From positions 1-5,402 of the forward strand of contig DUKF01000091.1 in assembly GCA_013329455.1 (NCBI GenBank): a stretch of DNA of 5,402 bases, in the 5' to 3' direction. The notes under the pieces are model-generated. The model was given only the letters and a program-made list of their open reading frames with translations, did not search any database and was not told the DNA's origin. Shown piece by piece: positions 1 to 5,389 of the stretch. The stretch is from Methanotrichaceae archaeon (lineage in GTDB: Archaea > Halobacteriota > Methanosarcinia > Methanotrichales > Methanotrichaceae). Position numbers and translations under genes: made by a program. Every line of letters begins with the position of its first letter. Position 1 is the first letter of the stretch.

Positions 1-344
1 TCTATCAGCGTCTCAGGGCCCTGGATCTGGACGTGTATCGAGCCGAGAGGCTCTTCCTCCGGAGGGAAGCTCACCTTCCCGACGGTGGCTGCCTGTTTGT
101 TCAGCCTGAACTGGATCGAGTCCCCGACCTCTCCATGAAGCATCACGGACCTCGCGGTGTCCAGGATCCTCTGCTCTCTCAAGAGGCGGTGAAAGGTCGA
201 GAGAAACTCTGCGCCGCCCCGACCTTCGATCCGATTCTCGCTGGATGCAAGCTCAAGGCCGGGAAAGAGCATCTCCAGGGCACCGGCCACCTTTTCCGGG
301 CTTTCGGTGGGCCTGACGGACACGCTAGCTGATAGCTCGATCAT
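1..344 (-). CDS. UPF0201 family protein (COG1325), partial, cut by the window edge
   Basis: This is a conserved archaeal protein of unproven function. The family is annotated as RNA-binding or as a predicted exosome-associated protein, and its known structures have an alpha/beta fold. Reading the minus strand from an ATG at 344 gives 114 codons without a stop. The rest (roughly 25-30 residues, judging by family length) lies to the left of the window. Family landmarks are visible: RPTE at residues 11-14, FPG at 27-29, the helix LLREQRILDTARSVML at 54-69, LNKQAA at 81-86 and PLG at 99-101. The start matches the usual N-terminus of the family, a beta strand leading into RPTE. There is no real Shine-Dalgarno, only GGAT close to the ATG. 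A TATA-like element sits about 28 bases upstream, so the mRNA may be almost leaderless. The gene follows prf1 on the same strand after an 89-base gap. Family assignment is strong; molecular role is not known. Confidence 0.88.
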   Translation of the reverse strand, partial: MIELSASVSVRPTESPEKVAGALEMLFPGLELASSENRIEGRGGAEFLSTFHRLLREQRILDTARSVMLHGEVGDSIQFRLNKQAATVGKVSFPPEEEPLGSIHVQIQGPETLI

Positions 345-368
345 CTTCTATCCAGTTTTTCGTCCTGG

Positions 369-382
369 TATTTTAGATTTCG
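369..382 (-). promoter_or_regulatory. Putative BRE/TATA promoter for the UPF0201 gene
   Basis: On the minus strand CGAAAT (a good match to the TFB-recognition element) is followed directly by CTAAAATA (TATA-like, one clear mismatch to TTTAWATA). The TATA centre lies about 28 bases before the UPF0201 ATG, so transcription would begin within a few bases of the start codon. This would let the gene be transcribed separately from prf1. The assignment rests on sequence and spacing alone. Confidence 0.4.
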
Positions 383-433
383 GAATTTTGGACAGTTGGT
401 AGGCTGAGGAAACAATGGGCTGATGAGACAACC

Positions 434-1675
434 TCAGACGCTGCTCGTCCTGAACCTGAGGATCGCAGCGATCCCGCCGAAGGCCCTATAGAGCTGGGCA
501 CCCTCCTCGAAGTCGGTGGAGACGATCTTGACGTCGCTTCCGCTATCGTCGGCCATCTTGGATAGGTCGGCGATGATGTCCACCTCGTCTGTGATAATGA
601 GCTGAGATCCGCAGTTAGGGCAGTTTCCGAGCGGAGGGCTGCTCGGGGTTCTCGTCTCCTCCTTTGAGCAGTCGCAGCTCGCGTTGGTGCACTTGATGAA
701 AGTCCTCGTCTTACGCAAGTCCTCTGAGAGGAGGAGGGTGTCCACCGCCCCCATGATCAGATTCTGCCGGACCTCCTCCTCCCCGTAAGAAGCGAGACCC
801 TTGTCGCTCACCAGCTCCTTCATGAACCTCCTCATGACGAGCTTCTCCTGGGTGAGCTCGAGGTCGAGGAGCCTATCCTGAGCCGCCTCCACTAGCTCGT
901 GAAGGCCTGACTCGTCGGTGTAGGAGACGTCTAAAGCGTCCAGGATCTTCTGCTGAAGTTCGTGGTGGAGGAACTGGCCGTCGACGAACTCCTCCTTGGT
1001 TGGAGACGGCCCTCCGATCAGTATCCCCTGGAGGTCGTTTCTGTCGATAGGGAGGAAGGCATCGGTGGCGCTGTCCCCTATCCTCTTGTAGAAGTCGTGA
1101 ATCGCGATCAGTCTCAGCTGTTGGAACCTTCGGCTGCTCTGACCGCCCTTCCTCTGCTTTCCGGGGACCGAGGATGTGAGGTGCTTCAGGGAATCGATCT
1201 GCTTTCCCTCCAAGATCCCGATCGTCGCCTCCCTTCTGTCCAGGACGACCAGGCCGAAGGTCTTCTTCTCCGACAGCATATCCTCAAGAGGGGTGAGGAG
1301 GAAAGAGGAGTCGCAGTGGTACCGGTAGGTGACGATCGGATCTGGCGGCTCCAGAACCTTGCTATACATGTCGGTCTTGTTCCCGCCGACGTCGACCGCC
1401 CCCACGAATATGGCAACGCCGTTCGGCGGCGGCCTCGGGATCAGGCGGAGCCTTGCCATCACCGACTCGAGAGCGCTCTGGACGTTGGTTCGGGTGAGCT
1501 TTGACTTGATGTTGGATGCCTGACCGTGCTCGTCTCTGAGCTGGGATGTCACGTCCGAGACCTGCTTGTCGGGTGGGATGTAGAGCGAGATCAGCTCCGT
1601 ACCCCTACCGCTCTTGCTCCTCAGGTCTTCGAGCAGACGTTTGAATTCGTACTTTTCTTGGGCGGTAAATTCCAT
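434..1675 (-). CDS. prf1: Peptide chain release factor aRF1
   Basis: This class-1 release factor recognises all three stop codons in the ribosomal A site and triggers hydrolysis of peptidyl-tRNA. At 413 residues it has the usual archaeal full length. Domain 1 (about 1-135) carries the stop-codon readers NIKS at 55-58 and YxCxxxF as Y119, C121 and F125. The middle domain carries the catalytic GGQ at 177-179, within KQRKGGQSS. The C-terminal domain (about 270-413) contains a cysteine-rich mini-domain with C329, C334, C336, C352 and C355, consistent with the metal-binding insertion seen in archaeal aRF1. It also carries the surface expected to contact aRF3/aEF1A and ABCE1. The ATG at 1675 is preceded by AGGAG with an 8-base spacer and matches the family N-terminus. 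The gene ends in TGA and there is no sign of a programmed frameshift. All key motifs are intact. Confidence 0.98.
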   Translation of the reverse strand: MEFTAQEKYEFKRLLEDLRSKSGRGTELISLYIPPDKQVSDVTSQLRDEHGQASNIKSKLTRTNVQSALESVMARLRLIPRPPPNGVAIFVGAVDVGGNKTDMYSKVLEPPDPIVTYRYHCDSSFLLTPLEDMLSEKKTFGLVVLDRREATIGILEGKQIDSLKHLTSSVPGKQRKGGQSSRRFQQLRLIAIHDFYKRIGDSATDAFLPIDRNDLQGILIGGPSPTKEEFVDGQFLHHELQQKILDALDVSYTDESGLHELVEAAQDRLLDLELTQEKLVMRRFMKELVSDKGLASYGEEEVRQNLIMGAVDTLLLSEDLRKTRTFIKCTNASCDCSKEETRTPSSPPLGNCPNCGSQLIITDEVDIIADLSKMADDSGSDVKIVSTDFEEGAQLYRAFGGIAAILRFRTSSV

Positions 1676-1683
1676 CTGGTATT

Positions 1684-1688
1684 CTCCT
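1684..1688 (-). promoter_or_regulatory. Shine-Dalgarno site of prf1
   Basis: The minus strand reads AGGAG eight bases before the ATG at 1675, within AAGGAGAATACCAG. This is a standard archaeal ribosome binding site. It fixes the prf1 start and shows that the mRNA has a leader, in contrast to the divergently transcribed phosphorylase gene. Confidence 0.8.
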
Positions 1689-1740
1689 TAAAAAGGGCCC
1701 GTGAATGGTAGTTGCGATCGATATGCGGGCGTCCTGGCGG

Positions 1741-1750
1741 AACGGCCGTT
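1741..1750. repeat. Perfect 10-bp palindrome AACGGCCGTT in the divergent promoter region
   Basis: AACGGCCGTT equals its own reverse complement. It lies just downstream of the predicted prf1 TATA box (prf1 direction), at about where transcription would start. A dimeric repressor bound here could block prf1 initiation, but a 10-bp palindrome can also occur by chance in G+C-rich DNA. No second copy was noticed in the window. Confidence 0.35.
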
Positions 1751-1774
1751 TCAGAGGCAAAAGGGGCACGGGCC

Positions 1775-1788
1775 TTATGTAAGTTTCG
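1775..1788 (-). promoter_or_regulatory. Putative BRE/TATA promoter for prf1
   Basis: On the minus strand the purine-rich CGAAA abuts CTTACATAA, a reasonable BRE plus TATA pair. Initiation about 22-26 bases downstream would give a start near 1750-1755 and a 5' leader of some 75-80 bases containing the prf1 Shine-Dalgarno. This is the best TATA candidate on this strand between 1676 and 1895. Confidence 0.5.
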
Positions 1789-1795
1789 CCATATC

Positions 1796-1813
1796 AGACG
1801 CCAAATAGACGCC
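1796..1813. repeat. Tandem AGACGCC direct repeat, one helical turn apart
   Basis: AGACGCC occurs at 1796-1802 and again at 1807-1813, giving an 11-bp period that places both copies on the same face of the helix. The pair lies just upstream of the predicted prf1 BRE and between the two divergent promoters, where an archaeal activator site would be expected. The units are short, so a regulatory role is speculative. Confidence 0.3.
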
Positions 1814-1867
1814 GACGACCTCGGACCGCCGCATCTCCAAGCCGGGTCTGTCTCTTCAGGACAAGCC

Positions 1868-1875
1868 CTTTAACT
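1868..1875 (+). promoter_or_regulatory. Putative TATA box for the phosphorylase gene (leaderless)
   Basis: CTTTAACT is centred about 25 bases before the ATG at 1896. That is the archaeal TATA-to-start-site distance, so transcription probably begins at or next to the A of the ATG. The absence of any Shine-Dalgarno in TCCCCCAAAC just before the ATG agrees with a leaderless message. The BRE portion (CAAGCC) is a poor match, so confidence is moderate. Confidence 0.45.
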
Positions 1876-1895
1876 TCGGAAGATGTCCCCCAAAC

Positions 1896-2648
1896 ATGGA
1901 AAAGAAGATCGCAGTGATCGGCGGAACCGGAATCGAAATCGAAGGCGAGGCCATTTCGATCGATACCCCCTACGGCAAAGTGAGGCCGAGGGTGACGAAG
2001 TTTAACGGTGAAAAGGTTCTCTTCATCCCACGACACGGCGAGGGTCACCTTTCACCCCACCGGATTAACTACAGAGCTCTCCTCTGGGCCGCTAAAAAGT
2101 GGGGCGCGGTCCGGGTCATATCCACCAACACCGTGGGCACGATGTCCTGGCACCCGGTAGGAAGCTTCGTCGTCCCCCACGACTTCGTGGAGTTCACCAA
2201 GTCCCGGCCCCAGACCTTCTTCGAGGAGGAGGCGGTTCACGTCGATATGACAAGCCCCTACTGCGCTGAGGCGAGAAGAGCCCTCACCGAGGGCGCAAAG
2301 GTCGCAGGCGCTGAGGTCTACGAGGGGGTCTACGTCTGCACCGAGGGGCCGCACCTTGAGAGCCCCGCCTCGATCAGGATGCTGAGACAATTTGGAGACG
2401 TCGTCAGCATGACAGGCTATCCAGAAGTGGTCCTGGCCCGAGAGCTGGAACTGTGTTATGCATCGATATGCATCGTCACAAACCCGGCCGCGGGGATGAG
2501 AAAAGAAGCTATGGCAGCGACGGAGATCGTCGACCAGATGGCAAAATCTGCGGATTTGCTGACTGAGATCATAAAGGCGGCAATTTCGAAGATACCAGAA
2601 GAAAGGCGCTGCCTGTGCGGCTCGGCCCTCGCCGAGGCGAAGCTCTGA
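1896..2648 (+). CDS. Probable S-methyl-5'-thioinosine phosphorylase (MTAP/PNP family)
   Basis: This cytosolic enzyme of the PNP/MTAP family cleaves a 5'-methylthio-nucleoside with phosphate, releasing a purine base and 5-methylthioribose-1-phosphate, in salvage after polyamine synthesis and radical-SAM chemistry. The 250 residues match the usual length. Visible elements are the phosphate-loop GGTG at 9-12, RHG at 46-48, TEGPHLESPA at 149-158 and the ribose-site region MTGYPEVVLARE at 172-183. At the base-binding position the enzyme has T195-N196 (VTNPAAG), where adenine-specific MTAPs carry the Asp pair of TDYD. Asn here is typical of enzymes for 6-oxopurines, which favours methylthioinosine, as described for Methanocaldococcus MJ0060. 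A C-terminal CXC (C239, C241) recalls the redox CXC motif of Sulfolobus MTAP II. ATG 1896 is the only sensible start; ATG 1883 is out of frame. Substrate preference is inferred. Confidence 0.9.
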   Translation: MEKKIAVIGGTGIEIEGEAISIDTPYGKVRPRVTKFNGEKVLFIPRHGEGHLSPHRINYRALLWAAKKWGAVRVISTNTVGTMSWHPVGSFVVPHDFVEFTKSRPQTFFEEEAVHVDMTSPYCAEARRALTEGAKVAGAEVYEGVYVCTEGPHLESPASIRMLRQFGDVVSMTGYPEVVLARELELCYASICIVTNPAAGMRKEAMAATEIVDQMAKSADLLTEIIKAAISKIPEERRCLCGSALAEAKL

Positions 2649-2699
2649 TCAAGGTGTATAATCGAATGAGACAAATAGAATTGAACACATACATCTCCT
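2649..2699. other. Short convergent intergenic gap
   Basis: Fifty-one A+T-rich bases separate the facing 3' ends of the phosphorylase and methyltransferase genes. I see neither a clear hairpin nor a long T-run on either strand. Termination of both transcripts presumably happens in or near this gap, but no specific terminator can be assigned. Confidence 0.4.
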
Positions 2700-3473
2700 T
2701 TAACCACCGATTTCGTCCTTTTTGCAAACCAATACAAGAAAATCAGGAATACGGGCGCCATCAAATCGGTTCGGATAGAGCGTGGACCAAGATTCAGGAG
2801 GTTCAGGTTCCAGCAACTGCAAAAGGCGAAATCCGCAAGAGATTAAGGAGTTCACAGTATCTCCAAGTGTCCGATGCCAGGCTACCGTAGGTTCCATACC
2901 AGAGTTCGGGCCCCAGGGGACAAGAAACGGTCCCCGCTCGAAATAGCGGTCAACTTTCCTGTACAGCTTTTTTCCTTCTCCGTCCTTCACCCAGCCGAAT
3001 ACAGGGGTGGAAAAACATGGATGGTTTACGATGTGGAGATAAATGCCTCCAGGCTGTAAAAGACGGCCGAACTCCCTGAAAGCCCCTTCGAAATCCGCGG
3101 TATCCTGGATGACATTATTGGTGACTACAGCGTCAAAAGAACGGTCGGCTAAAAAGGGGAGAGAAGCTATATCTCCGTTATGATATGTGATCGATAAGGG
3201 CTCATATTGCTCTTCTGCCAGAGCAAATGCCAACATCTGATGAGAACACTCTACCGCTGTGACAACGGCGCCCAGTTCGGCCAATTTCCGGCTCAGGTAA
3301 CCATCGCCACAACCAGCATCGAGTATACTTTTCCCCTCGGTATCCCCCAACGTCTCAAGTATTATTGGGTCCAATAAATCTCGGCGGTTGGGGTCGTTCC
3401 CTCCGAAATTCCGGTGCCACGTATCTGCATTGCAGTTCCATCTTTCTGTGCTATCGTTCTGAGTATAACGCAT
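2700..3473 (-). CDS. Class I SAM-dependent methyltransferase, substrate unknown
   Basis: The product is a soluble 257-residue methyltransferase of the Methyltransf_11/25 type. Motif I, which binds SAM, is ILDAGCGDGYL at 50-60, followed by the acidic end of strand 2 at E75 (VTAVECS). NGDIASLPF at 99-107 is the adenine-contacting segment, and the strand 4 region is FDAVVTNNVIQD at 113-124. LLQPGGIYLHIVNHPCF at 138-154 is the post-motif region. The C-terminal half (about 155-257) would set substrate specificity and is not recognised. The frame can be extended to a TTG at 3494, but ATG 3473 is preceded by GGTGAGGGG at a 7-base spacing and is preferred. G+C is about 43% in two 60-base samples (2701-2760, 3181-3240) against 60-63% in samples of prf1 and the CooC gene, which suggests a foreign origin. 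No neighbour reveals the substrate. Confidence 0.88.
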   Translation of the reverse strand: MRYTQNDSTERWNCNADTWHRNFGGNDPNRRDLLDPIILETLGDTEGKSILDAGCGDGYLSRKLAELGAVVTAVECSHQMLAFALAEEQYEPLSITYHNGDIASLPFLADRSFDAVVTNNVIQDTADFEGAFREFGRLLQPGGIYLHIVNHPCFSTPVFGWVKDGEGKKLYRKVDRYFERGPFLVPWGPNSGMEPTVAWHRTLGDTVNSLISCGFRLLQLLEPEPPESWSTLYPNRFDGARIPDFLVLVCKKDEIGG

Positions 3474-3480
3474 CAAGTAT

Positions 3481-3489
3481 CCCCTCACC
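3481..3489 (-). promoter_or_regulatory. Shine-Dalgarno deciding the methyltransferase start
   Basis: GGTGAGGGG on the minus strand lies seven bases before ATG 3473 and contains the archaeal GGTG core. It would overlap the coding region if the TTG at 3494 were used, so it favours the shorter 257-residue protein. Confidence 0.65.
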
Positions 3490-3601
3490 GGCAATCAAAA
3501 TCTGTTTACTGAAGCTTTTCTTTGATACTACCGGTTCAGAAAGGGCCGGGCTGGGGAACGGGGCCCCCAACTACGGACCGTTGATATGAAGCGAGTCAGA
3601 A

Positions 3602-3614
3602 GTTGAGCTTCAAC
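3602..3614. repeat. Small inverted repeat abutting the lipoprotein stop codon
   Basis: GTTGA and TCAAC flank a GCT loop, a perfect 5-bp stem with a 3-base loop starting immediately after the TAG of the lipoprotein gene. Further along (3552-3569) a TGGGG/CCCCA pair can form another stem. No T-run follows either one, so a role as terminator or as mRNA 3'-end structure is only possible. Confidence 0.3.
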
Positions 3615-3998
3615 CTAGAGAACCGTCACTGTGATGCTGGCCTGGCCGCTGGACCCAGCACTGTCGGTCACGGTCAGGATAACGACGTAGCGCCCTTTGC
3701 TCATCTCTGACGGCAGCTTCTGGAAAGACCTCTCCGTGGAGAGGGTCCCATCCAAAGATGACGACCAGCGATAAGAGTAGGGCTTCTTCCCGCCTTCAAC
3801 CTCGCCTTCGAAGCTCACGGCCTTGTCGCCGGATAGGACCGAACCCGTGGCAGGAGCAGTTATCGCCACCACAAGCTCAGAGACCGATTCGTCCGACTGG
3901 CTGGCCTTCTCCCCCTCGCTCTGATCGGAGCAGCCCGCAACGAGACAGGCTGCAAGGCAGATCAGAAGCGAGACCGCTTTAGAAAAGTTGGCTTTCAT
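3615..3998 (-). CDS. Small secreted lipoprotein with one PKD/Ig-like domain
   Basis: This is a 127-residue exported protein with no assigned function. Residues 1-22 form a signal peptide (K2 and K7, then a hydrophobic stretch from about 8 to 21) ending in the lipobox LVAGC, with C23 as the likely lipid-anchored residue. A polar, acidic, Ser-rich linker (24-41) follows. One beta-sandwich domain spans about 42-127, with features typical of PKD/Ig-like modules: ITAPATGS at 46-53, PYSYRWSSSLDG at 73-84, VILTVTDSAG at 106-115 and a final strand SITVTVL. The domain ends exactly at the TAG, so the protein looks complete. The gene begins 21 bases after the CooC-like gene on the same strand and is probably cotranscribed with it. 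Its ribosome binding site is weak (GGAAGAT close to the ATG). It probably faces outside the cell membrane; the partner is unknown. Confidence 0.82.
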   Translation of the reverse strand: MKANFSKAVSLLICLAACLVAGCSDQSEGEKASQSDESVSELVVAITAPATGSVLSGDKAVSFEGEVEGGKKPYSYRWSSSLDGTLSTERSFQKLPSEMSKGRYVVILTVTDSAGSSGQASITVTVL

Positions 3999-4019
3999 GA
4001 TCTTCCAGTGAGTCTCAGT

Positions 4020-4784
4020 TCATGTTCCTAAGAGCTGGTCCACAATCTTTTTTGTGGCCAGGACAGCCGGAGAGTCGTCGGGCAGGTCGAAGACGGTCTT
4101 TCCCTCGTAGGCGATCTCCATGAAGTTGGGATCGTCGGGAATTGCGCCCAGGTACTTGAACCCGAGGCTCTCTGCGGTCTTCTCAACCTTGTCCAACATA
4201 TCGGGCCTGGTCTTGTTGGCGACGACGTAGTAGTTCTCGATCGTCGCCCCGATCTCCGAGGCAACCTCTTTTATCCGCTTGAGGGTGTCGAGGCTGACCT
4301 TGCTCGCGTCAGTTACGATTATGGCGTCGTTGATCTTGCCCGAGGTCTTCCGGGAGATGTGCTCCACCCCAGCCTCGCAGTCCATGAGGAGGTAGTTGTA
4401 GGTCTCACCCTCGACGGTCTTCTCGAAGACCGCCCGAAGGAGGTTGTTGACCGAGCAGAAACAACCAGATCCCTCACCCCGGCCCATGATCAGCATGTCA
4501 TAGCCGTCCTGCTCGCCCTCCATCAGGAGGGTGTCGAAGAGGTTATGGAATATGTCGAGGCCCGTCAGCTCAGGGCTCTGCTCCCGCTGTCGCTTGTACT
4601 TCTGGAGCATGTCGGAGAGCCTCGGCGTCCCTTCAGCCCCGAGGAGGCTTGCCAGACACTCGTTGGCATCCGCGTCGGCAGCGAGCAAGCCCTCTTCACC
4701 CCGCCTGACCAGCTCACGCAGGATCAGGGCTGTGAGGGTTGTCTTGCCGGTGCCGCCCTTTCCGAAGAATCCTAGTATCTTCAT
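4020..4784 (-). CDS. cooC: CooC-like P-loop ATPase, nickel-enzyme (CODH) maturation factor
   Basis: This is a cytosolic MinD/ParA-family (SIMIBI) ATPase of 254 residues, the usual CooC length. CooC proteins use ATP to help insert nickel into the C-cluster of carbon monoxide dehydrogenase. The deviant Walker A is GKGGTGKTT at 8-16, with signature Lys9 and P-loop Lys14. Switch I is ADADAN with D37 and D39. Walker B/switch II is LLMDCEAGVEH with D135. The CooC hallmark CXC is present as C108-F-C110 in GSGCFCSVNNLLR; in Carboxydothermus CooC1 the equivalent pair binds metal at the dimer interface. The ATG shares ATGA with the stop of the upstream eS1 gene, and only a weak GGTG lies before it, so translation is probably coupled to eS1. 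No CODH subunit gene is in view. The CXC and length argue against a MinD or NifH homologue; the client enzyme is inferred. Confidence 0.9.
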   Translation of the reverse strand: MKILGFFGKGGTGKTTLTALILRELVRRGEEGLLAADADANECLASLLGAEGTPRLSDMLQKYKRQREQSPELTGLDIFHNLFDTLLMEGEQDGYDMLIMGRGEGSGCFCSVNNLLRAVFEKTVEGETYNYLLMDCEAGVEHISRKTSGKINDAIIVTDASKVSLDTLKRIKEVASEIGATIENYYVVANKTRPDMLDKVEKTAESLGFKYLGAIPDDPNFMEIAYEGKTVFDLPDDSPAVLATKKIVDQLLGT

Positions 4785-5377
4785 GAGGCAACGGGCACCG
4801 CCAGAATTTCCGTCTTTCTGATCTCCACCCTGCGCAGCGGATATATCACCTTTGCATCCCTGTATATATCGAGAGAGAGCCTGCCCAGGACGACCTCCTG
4901 GATGAACTGGCTGAGGTCAAGGGTTCCTGCCTTCTCCTGAATTATGCTAGAGGCTATGCCCCTGATCGTCTTGACCTGAGCGGTCCTCGCCCTCTTCACG
5001 GTGAAGCAGCTCGGCTTTACCCTGACTTTGTAACCGTCGCTGGTAGTGACGTCGATGATGGTGTCGATCCGGGAAGTTCTTCTCTTGACCAGGGACCTTA
5101 TGTAATCGCTAGTCAGCTCGTGGCCTACGAACTTGGTGTAAGCGGAATCGCCAGCCACCTGGTCCACCTTGAACTTGAGCTTGATGTTCTGTTTGGAGAA
5201 GTTGTTTGTCAGCTCTCCAAGAGTGGTCTCGATGACTCTTCCCATCAGCTTGCTCGGGTCGCTGGCAAGGGTCTCCCCGACGGGAGACTTTCCGAACATA
5301 TCAGGGCCTACGACCTTGTACCATTGCTTAGCCTTGACCTTCCTGCTGTCAGACTTTCTCTGTGACCTTCTCGCCAA
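4781..5377 (-). CDS. rps3ae: Small-subunit ribosomal protein eS1 (S3Ae)
   Basis: Ribosomal protein eS1 is an archaeal/eukaryal protein of the 30S platform near the mRNA exit site. The 198 residues are close to full archaeal length. The product has a basic N-terminus (MARRSQRKSDSRKVK), then KQWYKVVGPDMFG at 17-29, GRVIETTLGEL at 46-56, FSKQNIKLKFKV at 60-71 and the conserved HELTSDYIRSLVKRR segment at 85-99. The C-terminal part continues through PLRRVEIRK to the end. The start codon is TTG at 5377: a strong GGAGG sits seven bases upstream, the protein then begins at the family's MARR, and the nearby ATG at 5384 is out of frame. Its TGA overlaps the ATG of the CooC-like gene by four bases. The promoter must lie to the right of the window. 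Confidence 0.97.
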   Translation of the reverse strand: MARRSQRKSDSRKVKAKQWYKVVGPDMFGKSPVGETLASDPSKLMGRVIETTLGELTNNFSKQNIKLKFKVDQVAGDSAYTKFVGHELTSDYIRSLVKRRTSRIDTIIDVTTSDGYKVRVKPSCFTVKRARTAQVKTIRGIASSIIQEKAGTLDLSQFIQEVVLGRLSLDIYRDAKVIYPLRRVEIRKTEILAVPVAS

Positions 5378-5384
5378 TAAACAT

Positions 5385-5389
5385 CCTCC
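5385..5389 (-). promoter_or_regulatory. Strong Shine-Dalgarno that sets the TTG start of eS1
   Basis: GGAGG (in CTGGAGGATG) lies seven bases before the TTG at 5377. The spacing is right for TTG. The only nearby ATG overlaps the Shine-Dalgarno itself and is in another frame. This supports genuine non-ATG initiation of a ribosomal protein gene. Confidence 0.8.

Noticed and set aside
33..332. 99-codon plus-strand open frame at the left edge
   Set aside because: It is antisense to the UPF0201 coding region, which has clear family motifs; the minus-strand reading is the real gene.
962..1504. 180-codon open frame on the plus strand inside prf1
   Set aside because: It is fully antisense to the strongly conserved aRF1, its product has no recognisable motif and its composition is what a G+C-rich gene gives on the opposite strand.
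434..1675. Programmed frameshift or autoregulation as in bacterial prfB
   Set aside because: The aRF1 frame is continuous with no internal stop or slippery site, and archaeal aRF1 is not related to bacterial RF2.
2456..2764. 102-codon minus-strand frame across the convergent gap, with AGGAG before an internal ATG near 2692
   Set aside because: It overlaps the conserved ends of both neighbouring genes and encodes nothing recognisable.
3543..3569. G+C-rich stretch with several possible hairpins (GGGCC/GGCCC, TGGGG/CCCCA)
   Set aside because: The stems are short and mutually exclusive and no T-run follows, so I did not call it a terminator or an RNA gene.
3527..3617. Possible read-through of the lipoprotein TAG (pyrrolysine style)
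   Set aside because: The PKD-like domain ends naturally at the TAG. Reading on adds only about 28 residues of non-domain sequence before another TAG.
4359..4821. Two plus-strand open frames opposite the CooC-like gene
   Set aside because: Both are antisense shadows of a gene with an intact Walker A and CXC; their products are low in recognisable features.
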